A stretch of DNA of 64,000 nt, taken from NCBI RefSeq assembly GCF_001010945.1, contig NZ_LBHB01000001.1:434001-498000 (forward strand), read 5' to 3'. The position numbers and the translations under genes were made by a program. The notes beneath the pieces were generated by a model. That model searched no databases. It worked only from the letters and a program-made list of their open reading frames with translations, and had not been told where the DNA came from. Each line of letters opens with the position of its first letter. The stretch's first letter is position 1. The DNA comes from Aurantiacibacter luteus. GTDB lineage: Bacteria > Pseudomonadota > Alphaproteobacteria > Sphingomonadales > Sphingomonadaceae. This document shows positions 54,289 to 62,948 of this stretch, in pieces.

Positions 54289-55950
54289 TCAGCCGGCCTT
54301 GCGCACCGCTTCGAGAGGCGCCGGGCTGTCGGAATGGCGGACCGCTGCGGGCGCGAGCAGTCCCAGCCCGGCCAGCCTTTCGCGCGTCGTGGAGCCATCT
54401 TCCGGGCGGCCGTAGAGATAACCCTGGCCCTTGATCTCGCCCATGCCCTTCAGCGCGTCGAGCACCTTGCCGTTTTCGATACCCTCGGCGGTGACGGGCA
54501 GCGACAGGCCCCTGCCGAGCGAGACGATGGCGCGCACCAGTTCGCCATCGGCCTGGTCGCTGGCGATCTCGCTGACGAAGCTGCGGTCGATCTTGAGCCG
54601 GTCGAACGGCAGCGATCGCAGCTGCGAGAGGCTGGAATAGCCGGTACCGAAATCGTCGAGGCTGATGCGAATGCCCTGGTTCTTGAGGCTCGAGACCATC
54701 GTGCGCACCGCGCCCACGTTCTCGTGCAGGCAGCTCTCGGTGATCTCGATCTCGAAGCGGTGCGGCGGAAAGCCGCTCTCGACGAGGATGTGGAGCAGCT
54801 TCTGCGCGAACCACGGATCGCGCAGTTGCAGGGGCGAGATGTTGACCGACAGGCTGAGCGAGGCGTCCCATTCGCGCGCATCGCGCAGAGCCTTGCGGAT
54901 CAGCCCTTCGCTCATCGCCCCGATCAGGTCGATTTCCTCGGCGATGGAAATGAAGATTTCCGGGCTCACCACGCCGTATTTCGGCGAATGCCAGCGCGCC
55001 AGCATCTCGAAGCCGACCAGCCGCCCGCTCTCGAGGTCGATCTGCTGTTCGTAATAGGGCACGAACTCGTCGTTCTTGAGCCCTTCCCGGATGCCGGTTT
55101 CCAGCTCGTTGCGGAACCGCAGCTCGTCCTCCATCTGCGCCTCGAACCAGAAGCAGCGGTTACGACCGCGCTTCTTGGCATGATACATGGCGATGTCGGC
55201 GCGGTGGACGAGGCGGTCGGCGGTGATGGGCGGGTCGCCCTCGCGCACTTCGCCGCCGGTGTGGGCAAGGCCCATCGAGATCGTCGCCTGTACCTGTCCC
55301 TCGTCGAGCTCGACCGGAGCGGACACCTTTTCGATCATGCTCTCGGCCAGCCGATCGACCCAGTCGCGGGCGTGGTAGTGGAAGGGGACGGCGCAGGCGA
55401 ATTCGTCGCCGCCGATGCGGATGACGACGCTGTCCGCGGGCAGCACGGCGGCAATGCTGCGGGCAATCGCGGTCAGCACGCGGTCGCCCGCGGAATGGCC
55501 GTTCAGGTCGTTGATCTGCTTGAAGTTGTCGAGGTCGATCAGCATGACCGCGACCTCCTGGCCCAGCGTTCGCGCTTTCTCGCGCAGCGCCTCGATGGCA
55601 GGCGGTCCGCTGCGGCGGTTGAGGCAGCCGGTCAGCGGGTCGCGCTCGGCCAGTTCGCGCGCGCGCGCCTCGGCCACGCGGCGCTCGCCGACCTCGCGAT
55701 GCAGCTCGCTGTACCGTCGCCAGCCGAAGATCACGAGCGCGATGTTGAGCAGGAGGGCGTTGGTCAGCACCATGCCGGGCGCGCTGCCGTCGCCGGCCCA
55801 GGCACGCACGACCTTGGGCAGCACCGATCCGCCGATGCCCACGAACAGGACGACGGCGGCGACCGCGATCCCCAATGCGACCACGTCGCGACCGGCGCGG
55901 CCGAGCCTCGGCTTTGTGCGAATGTCGTTGCTGGCGGTTGCCTCTGGCAA
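54289..55950 (-). CDS. GGDEF-EAL cyclic-di-GMP protein
   Basis: 553 aa, TTG start at 55950 with CAGGGGT seven bases upstream. Two N-terminal membrane helices (about 24-45 and 60-78) carry no obvious sensor domain. The GGDEF domain has intact VIRIGGDEFACAV, so cyclase activity is possible. The EAL domain has GFEMLARW in place of EAL (Glu kept), NISPLQL, EITES, DDFGTGYSSL, KIDRSFV and AEGIE, all metal-binding residues, so phosphodiesterase activity is expected. It makes or breaks c-di-GMP controlling motility or biofilm. Net direction cannot be read. Confidence 0.92.
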   Translation of the reverse strand: MPEATASNDIRTKPRLGRAGRDVVALGIAVAAVVLFVGIGGSVLPKVVRAWAGDGSAPGMVLTNALLLNIALVIFGWRRYSELHREVGERRVAEARARELAERDPLTGCLNRRSGPPAIEALREKARTLGQEVAVMLIDLDNFKQINDLNGHSAGDRVLTAIARSIAAVLPADSVVIRIGGDEFACAVPFHYHARDWVDRLAESMIEKVSAPVELDEGQVQATISMGLAHTGGEVREGDPPITADRLVHRADIAMYHAKKRGRNRCFWFEAQMEDELRFRNELETGIREGLKNDEFVPYYEQQIDLESGRLVGFEMLARWHSPKYGVVSPEIFISIAEEIDLIGAMSEGLIRKALRDAREWDASLSLSVNISPLQLRDPWFAQKLLHILVESGFPPHRFEIEITESCLHENVGAVRTMVSSLKNQGIRISLDDFGTGYSSLSQLRSLPFDRLKIDRSFVSEIASDQADGELVRAIVSLGRGLSLPVTAEGIENGKVLDALKGMGEIKGQGYLYGRPEDGSTTRERLAGLGLLAPAAVRHSDSPAPLEAVRKAG

Positions 55951-56068
55951 GTCGGGACCCCTGAAATCCTGCGCCCGGTGTGACAGGACATGTTCAATAA
56001 GCCGTTAATTGCGGGCCAGCGCCCCAGTCGCTAGGCGTAGCGCGCATCTTTCGTCCGAGGAGTCCGCT

Positions 56069-56479
56069 TTGCCCAACCACTGGCTGATCAAGTCCGAACC
56101 GTTCAAGTATGCGTGGGACGATCTCGTCCGCGACGGCGAAACCGTGTGGGACGGGGTGCGCAACCACCGCGCGGCGAACAACCTGCGCGCGATGGCCGTG
56201 GGCGACGGGTTGTTCTGGTATCACTCGAACAAGGGGCTGGAGATCGTCGCCATCGCCGAGGTGAGCGAGGCAGGGCTGATCGACCCGACCGATCCGGAGG
56301 GGAAGTGGCCAACGGTAAAGGTCAAACCGGTGAGCAAGCTGGCACGCCCCGTCACGCTCAAGGAGATCAAGGCCGAGCCGACGCTCGAGGGCATCGAACT
56401 GGTGCGTCTCTCGCGCCTGTCCGTGGCGGAAATACGACCGGAGGAGTGGGACAGGATTATTGCGATGTCGGAGCGATAA
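56069..56479 (+). CDS. EVE-domain protein
   Basis: 136 aa from TTG at 56069, supported by GAGGAG 7 nt before it. The EVE fold (PUA-like, thymocyte nuclear protein 1 type) is recognised from HWLIKSEPFKYAWDDLVRDG, TVWDGVRNHRAANNLRAM, GDGLFWYHSN and PEGKWPTVKVKPVSKLARPV. EVE domains bind modified bases in DNA or RNA; a stand-alone protein like this may read or protect RNA. The divergent neighbour is the GGDEF-EAL gene. Confidence 0.9.
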   Translation: MPNHWLIKSEPFKYAWDDLVRDGETVWDGVRNHRAANNLRAMAVGDGLFWYHSNKGLEIVAIAEVSEAGLIDPTDPEGKWPTVKVKPVSKLARPVTLKEIKAEPTLEGIELVRLSRLSVAEIRPEEWDRIIAMSER

Positions 56480-56483
56480 GGCC

Positions 56484-56509
56484 GGAACTTTCAGCACTGC
56501 CCAAAGGTT
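56484..56509 (+). promoter_or_regulatory. EcfG-type general-stress promoter of csbD
   Basis: GGAAC at 56484-56488, 17 nt, then GGTT at 56506-56509 matches the alphaproteobacterial EcfG sigma consensus (GGAAC-N17-CGTT) at 8 of 9 positions. It lies 55 nt upstream of the CsbD gene, a typical stress gene. Confidence 0.6.
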
Positions 56510-56563
56510 GATTTTGCAACAGGCACGCGGTCGTCGCGGGCCGCACGATCAAGGAGACACACC

Positions 56564-56734
56564 ATGGGTGAGTTCACCGAAAAGGTAAAAGGCAACGTCA
56601 ACGAAGCCGTCGGCAACGTGAAGCAGCAGTCCGGCAATCCCGAGACGCGCGCCGAAGGCAAGAACCAGGAAGCCAAGGGCGAAGCCCAGCAGCTGAAGGG
56701 TGAAATCGAAGGCAAGCTGGGCAACGACATCTGA
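56564..56734 (+). CDS. CsbD-family stress-response protein
   Basis: 56 aa; ATG at 56564 with AAGGAGA ten nt upstream. It reads GEFTEKVKGNVNEAVGNVKQ and GEAQQLKGEIEGKLGNDI, a Lys/Glu/Gly-rich hydrophilic protein of the CsbD family, in which Bacillus CsbD is controlled by the stress factor sigma-B. An EcfG-like promoter upstream and a strong terminator downstream make it a single-gene unit. Function is unknown beyond stress association. Confidence 0.92.
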   Translation: MGEFTEKVKGNVNEAVGNVKQQSGNPETRAEGKNQEAKGEAQQLKGEIEGKLGNDI

Positions 56735-56784
56735 TCGCTGCACGCAGTTTCGTCACCCGGCCTTCAAGGTCGATGTGACAACGG

Positions 56785-56812
56785 AAGGGGCCACCATCGC
56801 GGTGGCCCTTTC
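56785..56812. terminator. Bidirectional terminator after csbD
   Basis: AAGGGGCCACC pairs with GGTGGCCCTT around ATCGC and is followed by T residues on both strands. It separates the convergent csbD and TPP-enzyme genes. Confidence 0.9.
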
Positions 56813-56817
56813 TGTAT

Positions 56818-58473
56818 CTACCGGCGGCGCAGCCCGCTCACCGTCGCCCCGGCCGCGCTCAGCTGCTCGATATCGGTGATGCAGTGGATGAGGCGGATGC
56901 CCTTGCGGCCCAGCGCTTCCTCCAGCGCCGAATCGAATTCGGCGTTGTTCTCCACCCGTTTGCCCCAGCCGCCGAAGCTTTCGGCCATCAGCGCGAAATC
57001 CGGATTGGCAAGGTGCGTGCTCGCTTCGCGCCCCGGATATTCGCGCTCCTGGTGCATGCGGATGGTGCCGTAGGTCGAATTGTCGAACAGGATCACAATG
57101 AGATCGAGGCCGTACTGCGCCGCCGTCGCCAGTTCCTGCCCGTTCATCAGAAAATCCCCGTCGCCCGCCGCCGCGACCACGGTGCGATCCGGGAAGCGCC
57201 GCGCCGCCGCGACCGCCGCCGGCACGCCGTATCCCATGGCTCCGGCCGTGGGGGCGAGCTGCGAGGGGAAACCGGCATAGCGCCAGTAGCGGTGCCACCA
57301 GCCGGCGAAGTTGCCCGCGCCGTTGCACACGATGGTATCGACGGGCAGCAGGCGGCGACAGGTCGCCATGGCCAGCGCGAGGTCGAGGTCGAACTGCGCT
57401 TCCTCGCGCGGCGTCGACCAAGCGAGCCACTCCTCATGCGCCTCGGCCCCGCTGTCGAAGTCGATTACCTCGCCGTCGTCCCACAGCGCGGCGCTCTCGG
57501 CGAATTCGGCCATGTCGGCGCAGATCGCGAGGTCGGTGCGGTAGACCCGGCCGAGCTCCTCCGGATCGGGGTGTACGTGGATCACCACCTGGTCCGGGTG
57601 GTCGGGTGTGACGAGGGCATAGCCATCGGTCGTCGCCTCGCCCAGCCGCGCGCCTACGACCAGCAGCAGGTCGGCCGCCTTGACCCGCTGGGTCAGCTTC
57701 GGGCTGGGGCCGTAGCCGAGGTTGCCCGCGTAGACCGGGCTGTCCGTTGCCAGCGCGTCCTGCCGGCGGAAGGCGGTTGCGACGGGCAGGCCGATGCGCT
57801 CGGCGAACTCGGCGAAATAGTGGCGGGCGCGGCCATGCCAGCCGGCCCCGCCGACGATGGCGAGCGGGGCGGCGGCATCGCCGATCAACTGCATCATGGT
57901 CGCCATGACGTCGGGGCAGGGCGACTGCGCCACGCGCGGCACGGCGGGGCGGACGGGCGAGGACACGCTCGTTTCGTGCAGCATGTCCTCGGGCAGGGCG
58001 AGGACCACCGGGCCCGGGCGGCCCGAGGTCGCGGTCGACCAGGCGCGGGCGATGTATTCGGGAATGCGCGAGGCATCGTCGATGCGCGCGGACCACTTGG
58101 CGATGGGCGCGAAGAAGGCGGGAAAGTCGATTTCCTGGAAGCCCTCGCGGTCGCGCATCCCCCGGTCGACGTCGCCGATGAACAGCACCATCGGCTGCGA
58201 ATCCTGCATGGCGACGTGCACGCCGATGCTGGCATTGGTCGCGCCCGGCCCGCGGGTGACGAAGGCGACGCCGGGCCGCCCGGTCATGGCTCCGTCGGCG
58301 CAGGCCATGAAGGCGACTCCGCCCTCCTGCCGGCAGGTGATCGTGTCGATGGCGGGCGTGTCGGCCAGCGCATCGAGCACCGGCAGGAAGCTCTCTCCCG
58401 GCACGGTGAAGATGCGGTCGCATCCCTGTTCCAGGAGGCAATCGACGAGCAGGCGGGAGGCGGTTCTGGTCAT
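56818..58473 (-). CDS. Thiamine-pyrophosphate enzyme, acetolactate synthase large-subunit-like
   Basis: 551 aa from the ATG at 58473. Three-domain ThDP fold: N-terminal PYR domain with catalytic Glu in CRQEGGVAFMACADG, a central domain (about 190-330), and the PP domain with the metal-binding motif AAGDGDFLMNGQELAT and the FDNSTYGTIRM end. It resembles the large subunit of acetolactate synthase, but no small regulatory subunit gene neighbours it. It may therefore be a catabolic acetolactate synthase, a benzoylformate- or oxalyl-CoA-decarboxylase relative. Substrate is not settled. Confidence 0.85.
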   Translation of the reverse strand: MTRTASRLLVDCLLEQGCDRIFTVPGESFLPVLDALADTPAIDTITCRQEGGVAFMACADGAMTGRPGVAFVTRGPGATNASIGVHVAMQDSQPMVLFIGDVDRGMRDREGFQEIDFPAFFAPIAKWSARIDDASRIPEYIARAWSTATSGRPGPVVLALPEDMLHETSVSSPVRPAVPRVAQSPCPDVMATMMQLIGDAAAPLAIVGGAGWHGRARHYFAEFAERIGLPVATAFRRQDALATDSPVYAGNLGYGPSPKLTQRVKAADLLLVVGARLGEATTDGYALVTPDHPDQVVIHVHPDPEELGRVYRTDLAICADMAEFAESAALWDDGEVIDFDSGAEAHEEWLAWSTPREEAQFDLDLALAMATCRRLLPVDTIVCNGAGNFAGWWHRYWRYAGFPSQLAPTAGAMGYGVPAAVAAARRFPDRTVVAAAGDGDFLMNGQELATAAQYGLDLIVILFDNSTYGTIRMHQEREYPGREASTHLANPDFALMAESFGGWGKRVENNAEFDSALEEALGRKGIRLIHCITDIEQLSAAGATVSGLRRR

Positions 58474-58573
58474 GCCTGCCGCGTTAGCCGCGCCAGTTTG
58501 CGGCGGCAACTATCGCGCCTGTTGCGAACCGTCCCGACTGTGGACACGGGCCAAGACGCGATGGATCAAATCC

Positions 58574-58588
58574 TTACCAAAGCGTTAA
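58574..58588 (+). promoter_or_regulatory. CtrA-like half-site pair (TTAC-N7-TTAA)
   Basis: TTACCAAAGCGTTAA is one base from TTAA-N7-TTAA. It lies 10 nt before the small hypothetical gene and 100 nt upstream of the divergent TPP gene. Tentative. Confidence 0.25.
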
Positions 58589-58597
58589 TATCGCATC

Positions 58598-58801
58598 ATG
58601 AGACGCGCACTTGTCCTGACCGATGAATCGGCCCGCCACCCCTTCCGGGCCTCGCTCCCGCCCCACGTCGTGCGCCGCGCGAACGAGGTCGAACGCATGG
58701 TACCCTGGCGGCTGAAGCTGGGCCTGACGCGCAAGGAAGCCGAGAGCGTGCTGGCGACTTACGCCGCCGGCTTCGTTTGCACGCTCGCCTACTTTTCCTG
58801 A
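58598..58801 (+). CDS. Small conserved-looking hypothetical protein
   Basis: 67 aa, not recognised. Third codon positions are strongly G/C, as in real genes of this window, so coding is likely. The middle reads VVRRANEVERMVPWRLKLGL, then TRKEAESVLATYAAGF with a mildly hydrophobic end (CTLAYFS). Basic overall, no signal peptide. It overlaps the convergent MFS gene by 13 nt. Confidence 0.6.
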   Translation: MRRALVLTDESARHPFRASLPPHVVRRANEVERMVPWRLKLGLTRKEAESVLATYAAGFVCTLAYFS

Positions 58802-60144
58802 GAAGGATGTCCGCCGGGTAAGGGCAGCGGGTTCTCGCCCGCCGCCTGCAACTCGGCGAGGTGCAGGCGGCGCCCGAGCCAAGCCGATACCAGGCACATC
58901 CCCGCCGACAGCAAGACCTGCTCGGCCAACGGTACGCCCGCCGCGCTCAGCCCCAGCGCCAGCAGCGATCCCGCCACCATCGCACCCGAATTGACGATGT
59001 TGTTCGCCGCGACCGCGCGGCTCGCCTGGCTTGTCGGCACCTTGGTCGTCAGGAAGGCGTAGAGCGGCACCACGAACATTCCGCCGAACATCGCGATCAG
59101 CAGCAGGCTGCCGAGCACCGCCCAGGCGAGCGGGTGCGAGAGGAAGGTGGGCACGTCCATCAGCTCGGTGCTGTCCAGAGTGGCGTTCCAGGCGCGGCAG
59201 ACGAAGTAGAAGACCGCGACCATCGCCCCCATCATCAGCACTGAACGCGGCGAGTAGCGCGCCGAAACGCGGCCCTTCAGCAGCAGGTTGACCGCCACCG
59301 AGCCGATCGCGACGCCGATGGAGAAGAACACGAGGAACAGGCTCGCCACTTCCTTGCTCGCCATCAGTACGTTCTTGGCGAGCGGCGGGAACTGGATGAA
59401 CAGCACGCTGCCGATGGTCCAGAAGAAGCTGATGGCGAGGATGGCGTAGAACACCTCGCGGTTGTGGACTATGTCGCCGATCAGCCGCCACGACGAGGTG
59501 AAGGGGTTCCAGTCGATCCGCTCTGGCGCGCCCATCGGCGGGGCGGGCGGCACCTGCCGGCTGACGAGATAGCCTAGCACCGCGAAGCCGACGATGCCGA
59601 TGGCGGCGTGCTCGACGTAGAGGAAACCGGCAAGGATCGTGCCGGCCATGATGGCGAGATAGGTGCCCGCCTCGACCAGCCCGGTGCCCGCCAGCACCTC
59701 GTCCGGTTCGAGGTGCTGGGGCAGGATCGCGTACTTGATCGGGCCGAAGAATGTGGAGTGCACCCCCATCGCGAACAGCGCCAGCATGAGCAGCGGGATG
59801 GCGAAGAGGTCCACCGCCACGCCCTTCCACGCGAGGAACAGCCCGAAGGCACCGACGGCCATGATGGCGATCTCCGCCGCCTTGACCTTGCGGATGATCG
59901 CGGCCTTGTCGCGCAGGTCCGCCAGTTGGCCGGCGATGGCGGATAGCAGGAAGAAGGGCAGGATGAACACCGCCGATGCCGCGCCCGAAAACAGCGTTTC
60001 GGTATCGGCGCTGTCGTAGACGGTATAGACCACGAACAGCACCATCGCGGTCTTGTAGAGGTTGTCGTTGAAGGCGTTGAGCAACTGGGTGACGAACAGC
60101 GGCATGAAGCGGCGCTGTTTCAGCAGGTGTGTCGACGTGAACAT
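58789..60144 (-). CDS. MFS transporter, LplT-like
   Basis: 451 aa with twelve predicted helices. The protein starts with TQLLNAFNDNLYKTAMVLFV, the FNDNxxK pattern of the LplT/AAS-type branch that flips lysophospholipids in the inner membrane, and AGQLADLRDKAAIIRKVKAAEI as the loop 2-3 signature. In many proteobacteria LplT is fused or next to acyltransferase genes; here no acyltransferase is present. Substrate is inferred from the branch only. Confidence 0.82.
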   Translation of the reverse strand: MFTSTHLLKQRRFMPLFVTQLLNAFNDNLYKTAMVLFVVYTVYDSADTETLFSGAASAVFILPFFLLSAIAGQLADLRDKAAIIRKVKAAEIAIMAVGAFGLFLAWKGVAVDLFAIPLLMLALFAMGVHSTFFGPIKYAILPQHLEPDEVLAGTGLVEAGTYLAIMAGTILAGFLYVEHAAIGIVGFAVLGYLVSRQVPPAPPMGAPERIDWNPFTSSWRLIGDIVHNREVFYAILAISFFWTIGSVLFIQFPPLAKNVLMASKEVASLFLVFFSIGVAIGSVAVNLLLKGRVSARYSPRSVLMMGAMVAVFYFVCRAWNATLDSTELMDVPTFLSHPLAWAVLGSLLLIAMFGGMFVVPLYAFLTTKVPTSQASRAVAANNIVNSGAMVAGSLLALGLSAAGVPLAEQVLLSAGMCLVSAWLGRRLHLAELQAAGENPLPLPGGHPSQEK

Positions 60145-60263
60145 GAAAGCCTGGTGCGACGCCTTTGTCCTGCCCCGGAACGAGTGACGCCGGGCTTATC
60201 CCTAATCATCGGGCGAAGCCACGCTTTTTCCCGCGCGTACTATGGGCTAGGGGCTAGCGCACG

Positions 60264-60857
60264 ATGTGGAGCCTTCCCAATATCCTCACCCTCAGCCGCA
60301 TCATGGCGCTGCCGCTTCTCGCCTACCTGCTGTGGTGGCCGGGGTGGGAGCTGGGGTACCTGATGGCCTTCGCGCTCTACTGCGCGATGGGGATCACCGA
60401 CTATTTCGACGGGATGCTGGCGCGTTCGAGCGGAGCGGTCTCGCGGCTCGGCATCTTCCTCGACCCCATCGCCGACAAGATCATGGTGGCGACCGTCATC
60501 CTGGTATTGGCGGCGCAGAACATCCTGCGCGGGCCATACGTGGGCGACATGCACGTGATCGCCGGGCTGATCATCCTGATCCGCGAGATCGCGGTGTCGG
60601 GCCTGCGCGAATTCCTCGGCGGCATCCAGGTCAGCGTGCCGGTCAGCCAGCTCGCCAAGTGGAAGACGACTTTCCAGATGGTCGCGCTCGGCTCGCTTAT
60701 CCTCGGAGAAGGCCTGCCCGGCTGGACCATGCCGCTGGGCGATATCGCCGCGAACGTGCCGCACACGGTCGGCCTGTTCGCGCTGTGGGGCGCGGCCATC
60801 CTGACGGTGATAACCGGGTGGGATTACCTGCGCGTCGGCCTCAAGCACATGGATTGA
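60264..60857 (+). CDS. pgsA: CDP-diacylglycerol--glycerol-3-phosphate 3-phosphatidyltransferase
   Basis: 197 aa with four to six membrane helices. It makes phosphatidylglycerophosphate, the precursor of phosphatidylglycerol and cardiolipin. The CDP-alcohol phosphotransferase motif is complete: DYFDGMLARSSG, then LGIFLDPIADKIM. Start SLPNILTLSRIMALPLLAYL is typical. With PssA and CdsA encoded in this window, it completes the core phospholipid head-group branch. Confidence 0.95.
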   Translation: MWSLPNILTLSRIMALPLLAYLLWWPGWELGYLMAFALYCAMGITDYFDGMLARSSGAVSRLGIFLDPIADKIMVATVILVLAAQNILRGPYVGDMHVIAGLIILIREIAVSGLREFLGGIQVSVPVSQLAKWKTTFQMVALGSLILGEGLPGWTMPLGDIAANVPHTVGLFALWGAAILTVITGWDYLRVGLKHMD

Positions 60858-60858
60858 C

Positions 60859-62001
60859 CTAGCCGCTGGTCCGCAAGCTTTCATCGGCGCGCAGCAAGGC
60901 ATCGTAGTCCTCCACCGCTCGCGTCACCTTTTGCATCATCGCCGTGCTGCCCGGCACGCCCTGCCGGGTCTCGCCGATCATTACCGCCACGGCATAAGTC
61001 CGCCCGTCGGGCGCGAACAGCAGGGCGACGTCGTTGTAGCCGGACTGGCGGCCGTCGTAATACTGCCCGGTCCCGGTCTTGTGGGCGATGCTCCAACCCT
61101 GTTCCAGGCCGCCCTTCAGCCGGCGCGGGCCGCTGCGGGTTTCGCGCAGAGTATCTAGCATCAGCTTCGTCGTCGGCGGTGCCAGCAGTTCCCCGCGCGC
61201 CAGCCGGGCGAGGGCGGTGGCGATGGCGCGCGGGCTGGCCCCGTCGACCGGATCGGCGAGATAGCTCTCGAACGCGCGCTTGCGGGTGGCATCGGGCAGC
61301 GCATCGCGCGCATCGTAGAAGCCTTGCCGGGTATAGGCCCACTCCTGCCGCCATTCGAGCCCGGCGATGGAGCTTTGCAGCAACCGCTCCCCGGGGCCGA
61401 AACGGACCTTGGCGATGCCCTTGTCGCGCAGCATGGCGCGCACCGCGTCCGGGCCGCCCACGGCCCACAGCAGGGCGTCGTTGGCGGTGTTGTCGCTGCG
61501 GGTGATGGCGCGGGTCATCAGGTCGAGCGGATTGATTTCGAGCGAGCCTGCACGCAGCACTTCCTCGCGGATCGGCTGGTGGAACACGGTCAGGTCCTGC
61601 CGCGCGATGGTGATCCGATCGCCGAGTGTCAGCGTGCCGCGATCCACCCGGTCGAGCGCGGTCAGCGCCACCCACAGCTTGGAAACGCTCTGCTGCGGCA
61701 GCAGGGCATCGGCATTGACGCCCGTGCTCCAGCCGTCCTCCAAGTCGACGACCGCGATGCCCGTCGTGCCGCCGAAATCTGCCGCGATGGTTTCGAGCAG
61801 GCCGGTCAGCTCCTGGCGCGCTTCCTGCACCGCGGGATCGGCAGTCTCGGGCGGCGGAGCGGCGACGGGCGGACTTGCCGCATCGTCGCGCTCGGCAAGG
61901 GCCGCCTCCGCGCGGTCGGTGGGCGGCGCGTCGTCTGACCCGCAGGCGGCCAAAGCGGCCAGCCCCGCGAGCGCGGCAATAGATCGGAAAACCCCTGTCA
62001 C
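60859..62001 (-). CDS. Class A beta-lactamase-like serine hydrolase, predicted lipoprotein
   Basis: 380 aa with GTG start at 62001. A lipobox ends LAALAAC (Cys20), followed by a 45-residue Pro/Ala/Asp linker. The catalytic domain (about 65-370) has SxxK in QQSVSKLWVAL, SDN in ITRSDNTANDALLW and KTG in AHKTGTGQYYDG. A Glu in FESYLADP may be the omega-loop base, but the usual Asn after it is Ala, and the loop is shorter. It could be a narrow beta-lactamase or a penicillin-interacting hydrolase; resistance cannot be predicted from sequence alone. Confidence 0.82.
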   Translation of the reverse strand: MTGVFRSIAALAGLAALAACGSDDAPPTDRAEAALAERDDAASPPVAAPPPETADPAVQEARQELTGLLETIAADFGGTTGIAVVDLEDGWSTGVNADALLPQQSVSKLWVALTALDRVDRGTLTLGDRITIARQDLTVFHQPIREEVLRAGSLEINPLDLMTRAITRSDNTANDALLWAVGGPDAVRAMLRDKGIAKVRFGPGERLLQSSIAGLEWRQEWAYTRQGFYDARDALPDATRKRAFESYLADPVDGASPRAIATALARLARGELLAPPTTKLMLDTLRETRSGPRRLKGGLEQGWSIAHKTGTGQYYDGRQSGYNDVALLFAPDGRTYAVAVMIGETRQGVPGSTAMMQKVTRAVEDYDALLRADESLRTSG

Positions 62002-62040
62002 GATGGGCTCAACGGGCGAAGTCGCTGAAATATCCGAAAA

Positions 62041-62937
62041 TCATCCGGCGCGCAGTTCCTGGGCCAGCAGGCGGAACTCGTCGCCGCGCGGGCTGTTGGG
62101 CCGCCAAACGAGGGCGATCTCGCGGCTGGTCTTGCTGCCCTTGAGGGGCCGGGCGACCACGTCGGTCTCGTGCAGGATGCCGGCATCGATCGCCATCTGC
62201 GGCAGCATGGTGAGGCCGAGGCCGTTGTCGACCATCTGCACCAGCGTGTGCAGGCTCGTACCGATCATGGTGGCAGAGGCGCGCAGTTCGGGCCTGTTGC
62301 AGGCGGCCAGCGCGTGTTCCTTCAGGCAATGGCCGTCCTCCAGCAGCAACAGCCGCGCCTCGTCGATCGAGGCGGGGGCAATTTCCTCGGGCGGATCGCG
62401 CGGGTCGTCCTTGGGGAAGGCCACGAACAGTTCGTCGGTGGCGATATGCGCCTTTTCCACCTCGCCGGTGGCGAAGGGCAGGGCGAGCAGCACGCAGTCG
62501 GCGCGTCCGTGATGCAGCGATTCGATGGCGTGGTCGCTCGTCTCCTCGCGCAGGAACAGCTTCAGCTGCGGGCGCTCGCGCCGCAGGCGCGGCAGGATGC
62601 GCGGCAGCAGGAAGGGCGCGATGGTGGGGATTACGCTCATGCGAAGCTCGCCCGACAGCGGCTTGCCAGCGGCCTGCACCAGCGCGGCCAGTTCCTCCGC
62701 CTCGCGTAAGAGCCGGTGCGCCTTGTCGACCACGCTGTTGCCGAGCGGAGTGAAGCGCACCACCCGCCGGCTGCGCTCCACCAGCGTCACGCCGAGCAGC
62801 GATTCGAGCTCGCGGATGCCGGCGGAAAGGGTGGACTGGGACACGAACGATGCCTCCGCCGCGCGGCCGAAATGGCCATGCTCGTGCAGCGCGACGAGAT
62901 ACTGCAGCTGCTTGATGGTGGGGAGGTAGGTGGACAT
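62041..62937 (-). CDS. oxyR: Hydrogen-peroxide-sensing regulator OxyR
   Basis: 298 aa LysR-type regulator. The helix-turn-helix (FGRAAEASFVSQSTLSAGIR) is followed by the substrate-like domain. The peroxide-sensing cysteines are C204 and C213 in LLEDGHCLKEHALAACNRPE, spaced by nine as C199/C208 in E. coli OxyR, with the HCLxxxA signature. It activates antioxidant genes when the disulfide forms; catalase or peroxiredoxin genes are not in the window. Only 11 bp separate its ATG from the GIY-YIG element. Confidence 0.92.
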   Translation of the reverse strand: MSTYLPTIKQLQYLVALHEHGHFGRAAEASFVSQSTLSAGIRELESLLGVTLVERSRRVVRFTPLGNSVVDKAHRLLREAEELAALVQAAGKPLSGELRMSVIPTIAPFLLPRILPRLRRERPQLKLFLREETSDHAIESLHHGRADCVLLALPFATGEVEKAHIATDELFVAFPKDDPRDPPEEIAPASIDEARLLLLEDGHCLKEHALAACNRPELRASATMIGTSLHTLVQMVDNGLGLTMLPQMAIDAGILHETDVVARPLKGSKTSREIALVWRPNSPRGDEFRLLAQELRAG

Positions 62938-62948
62938 TATCCCAAGCT

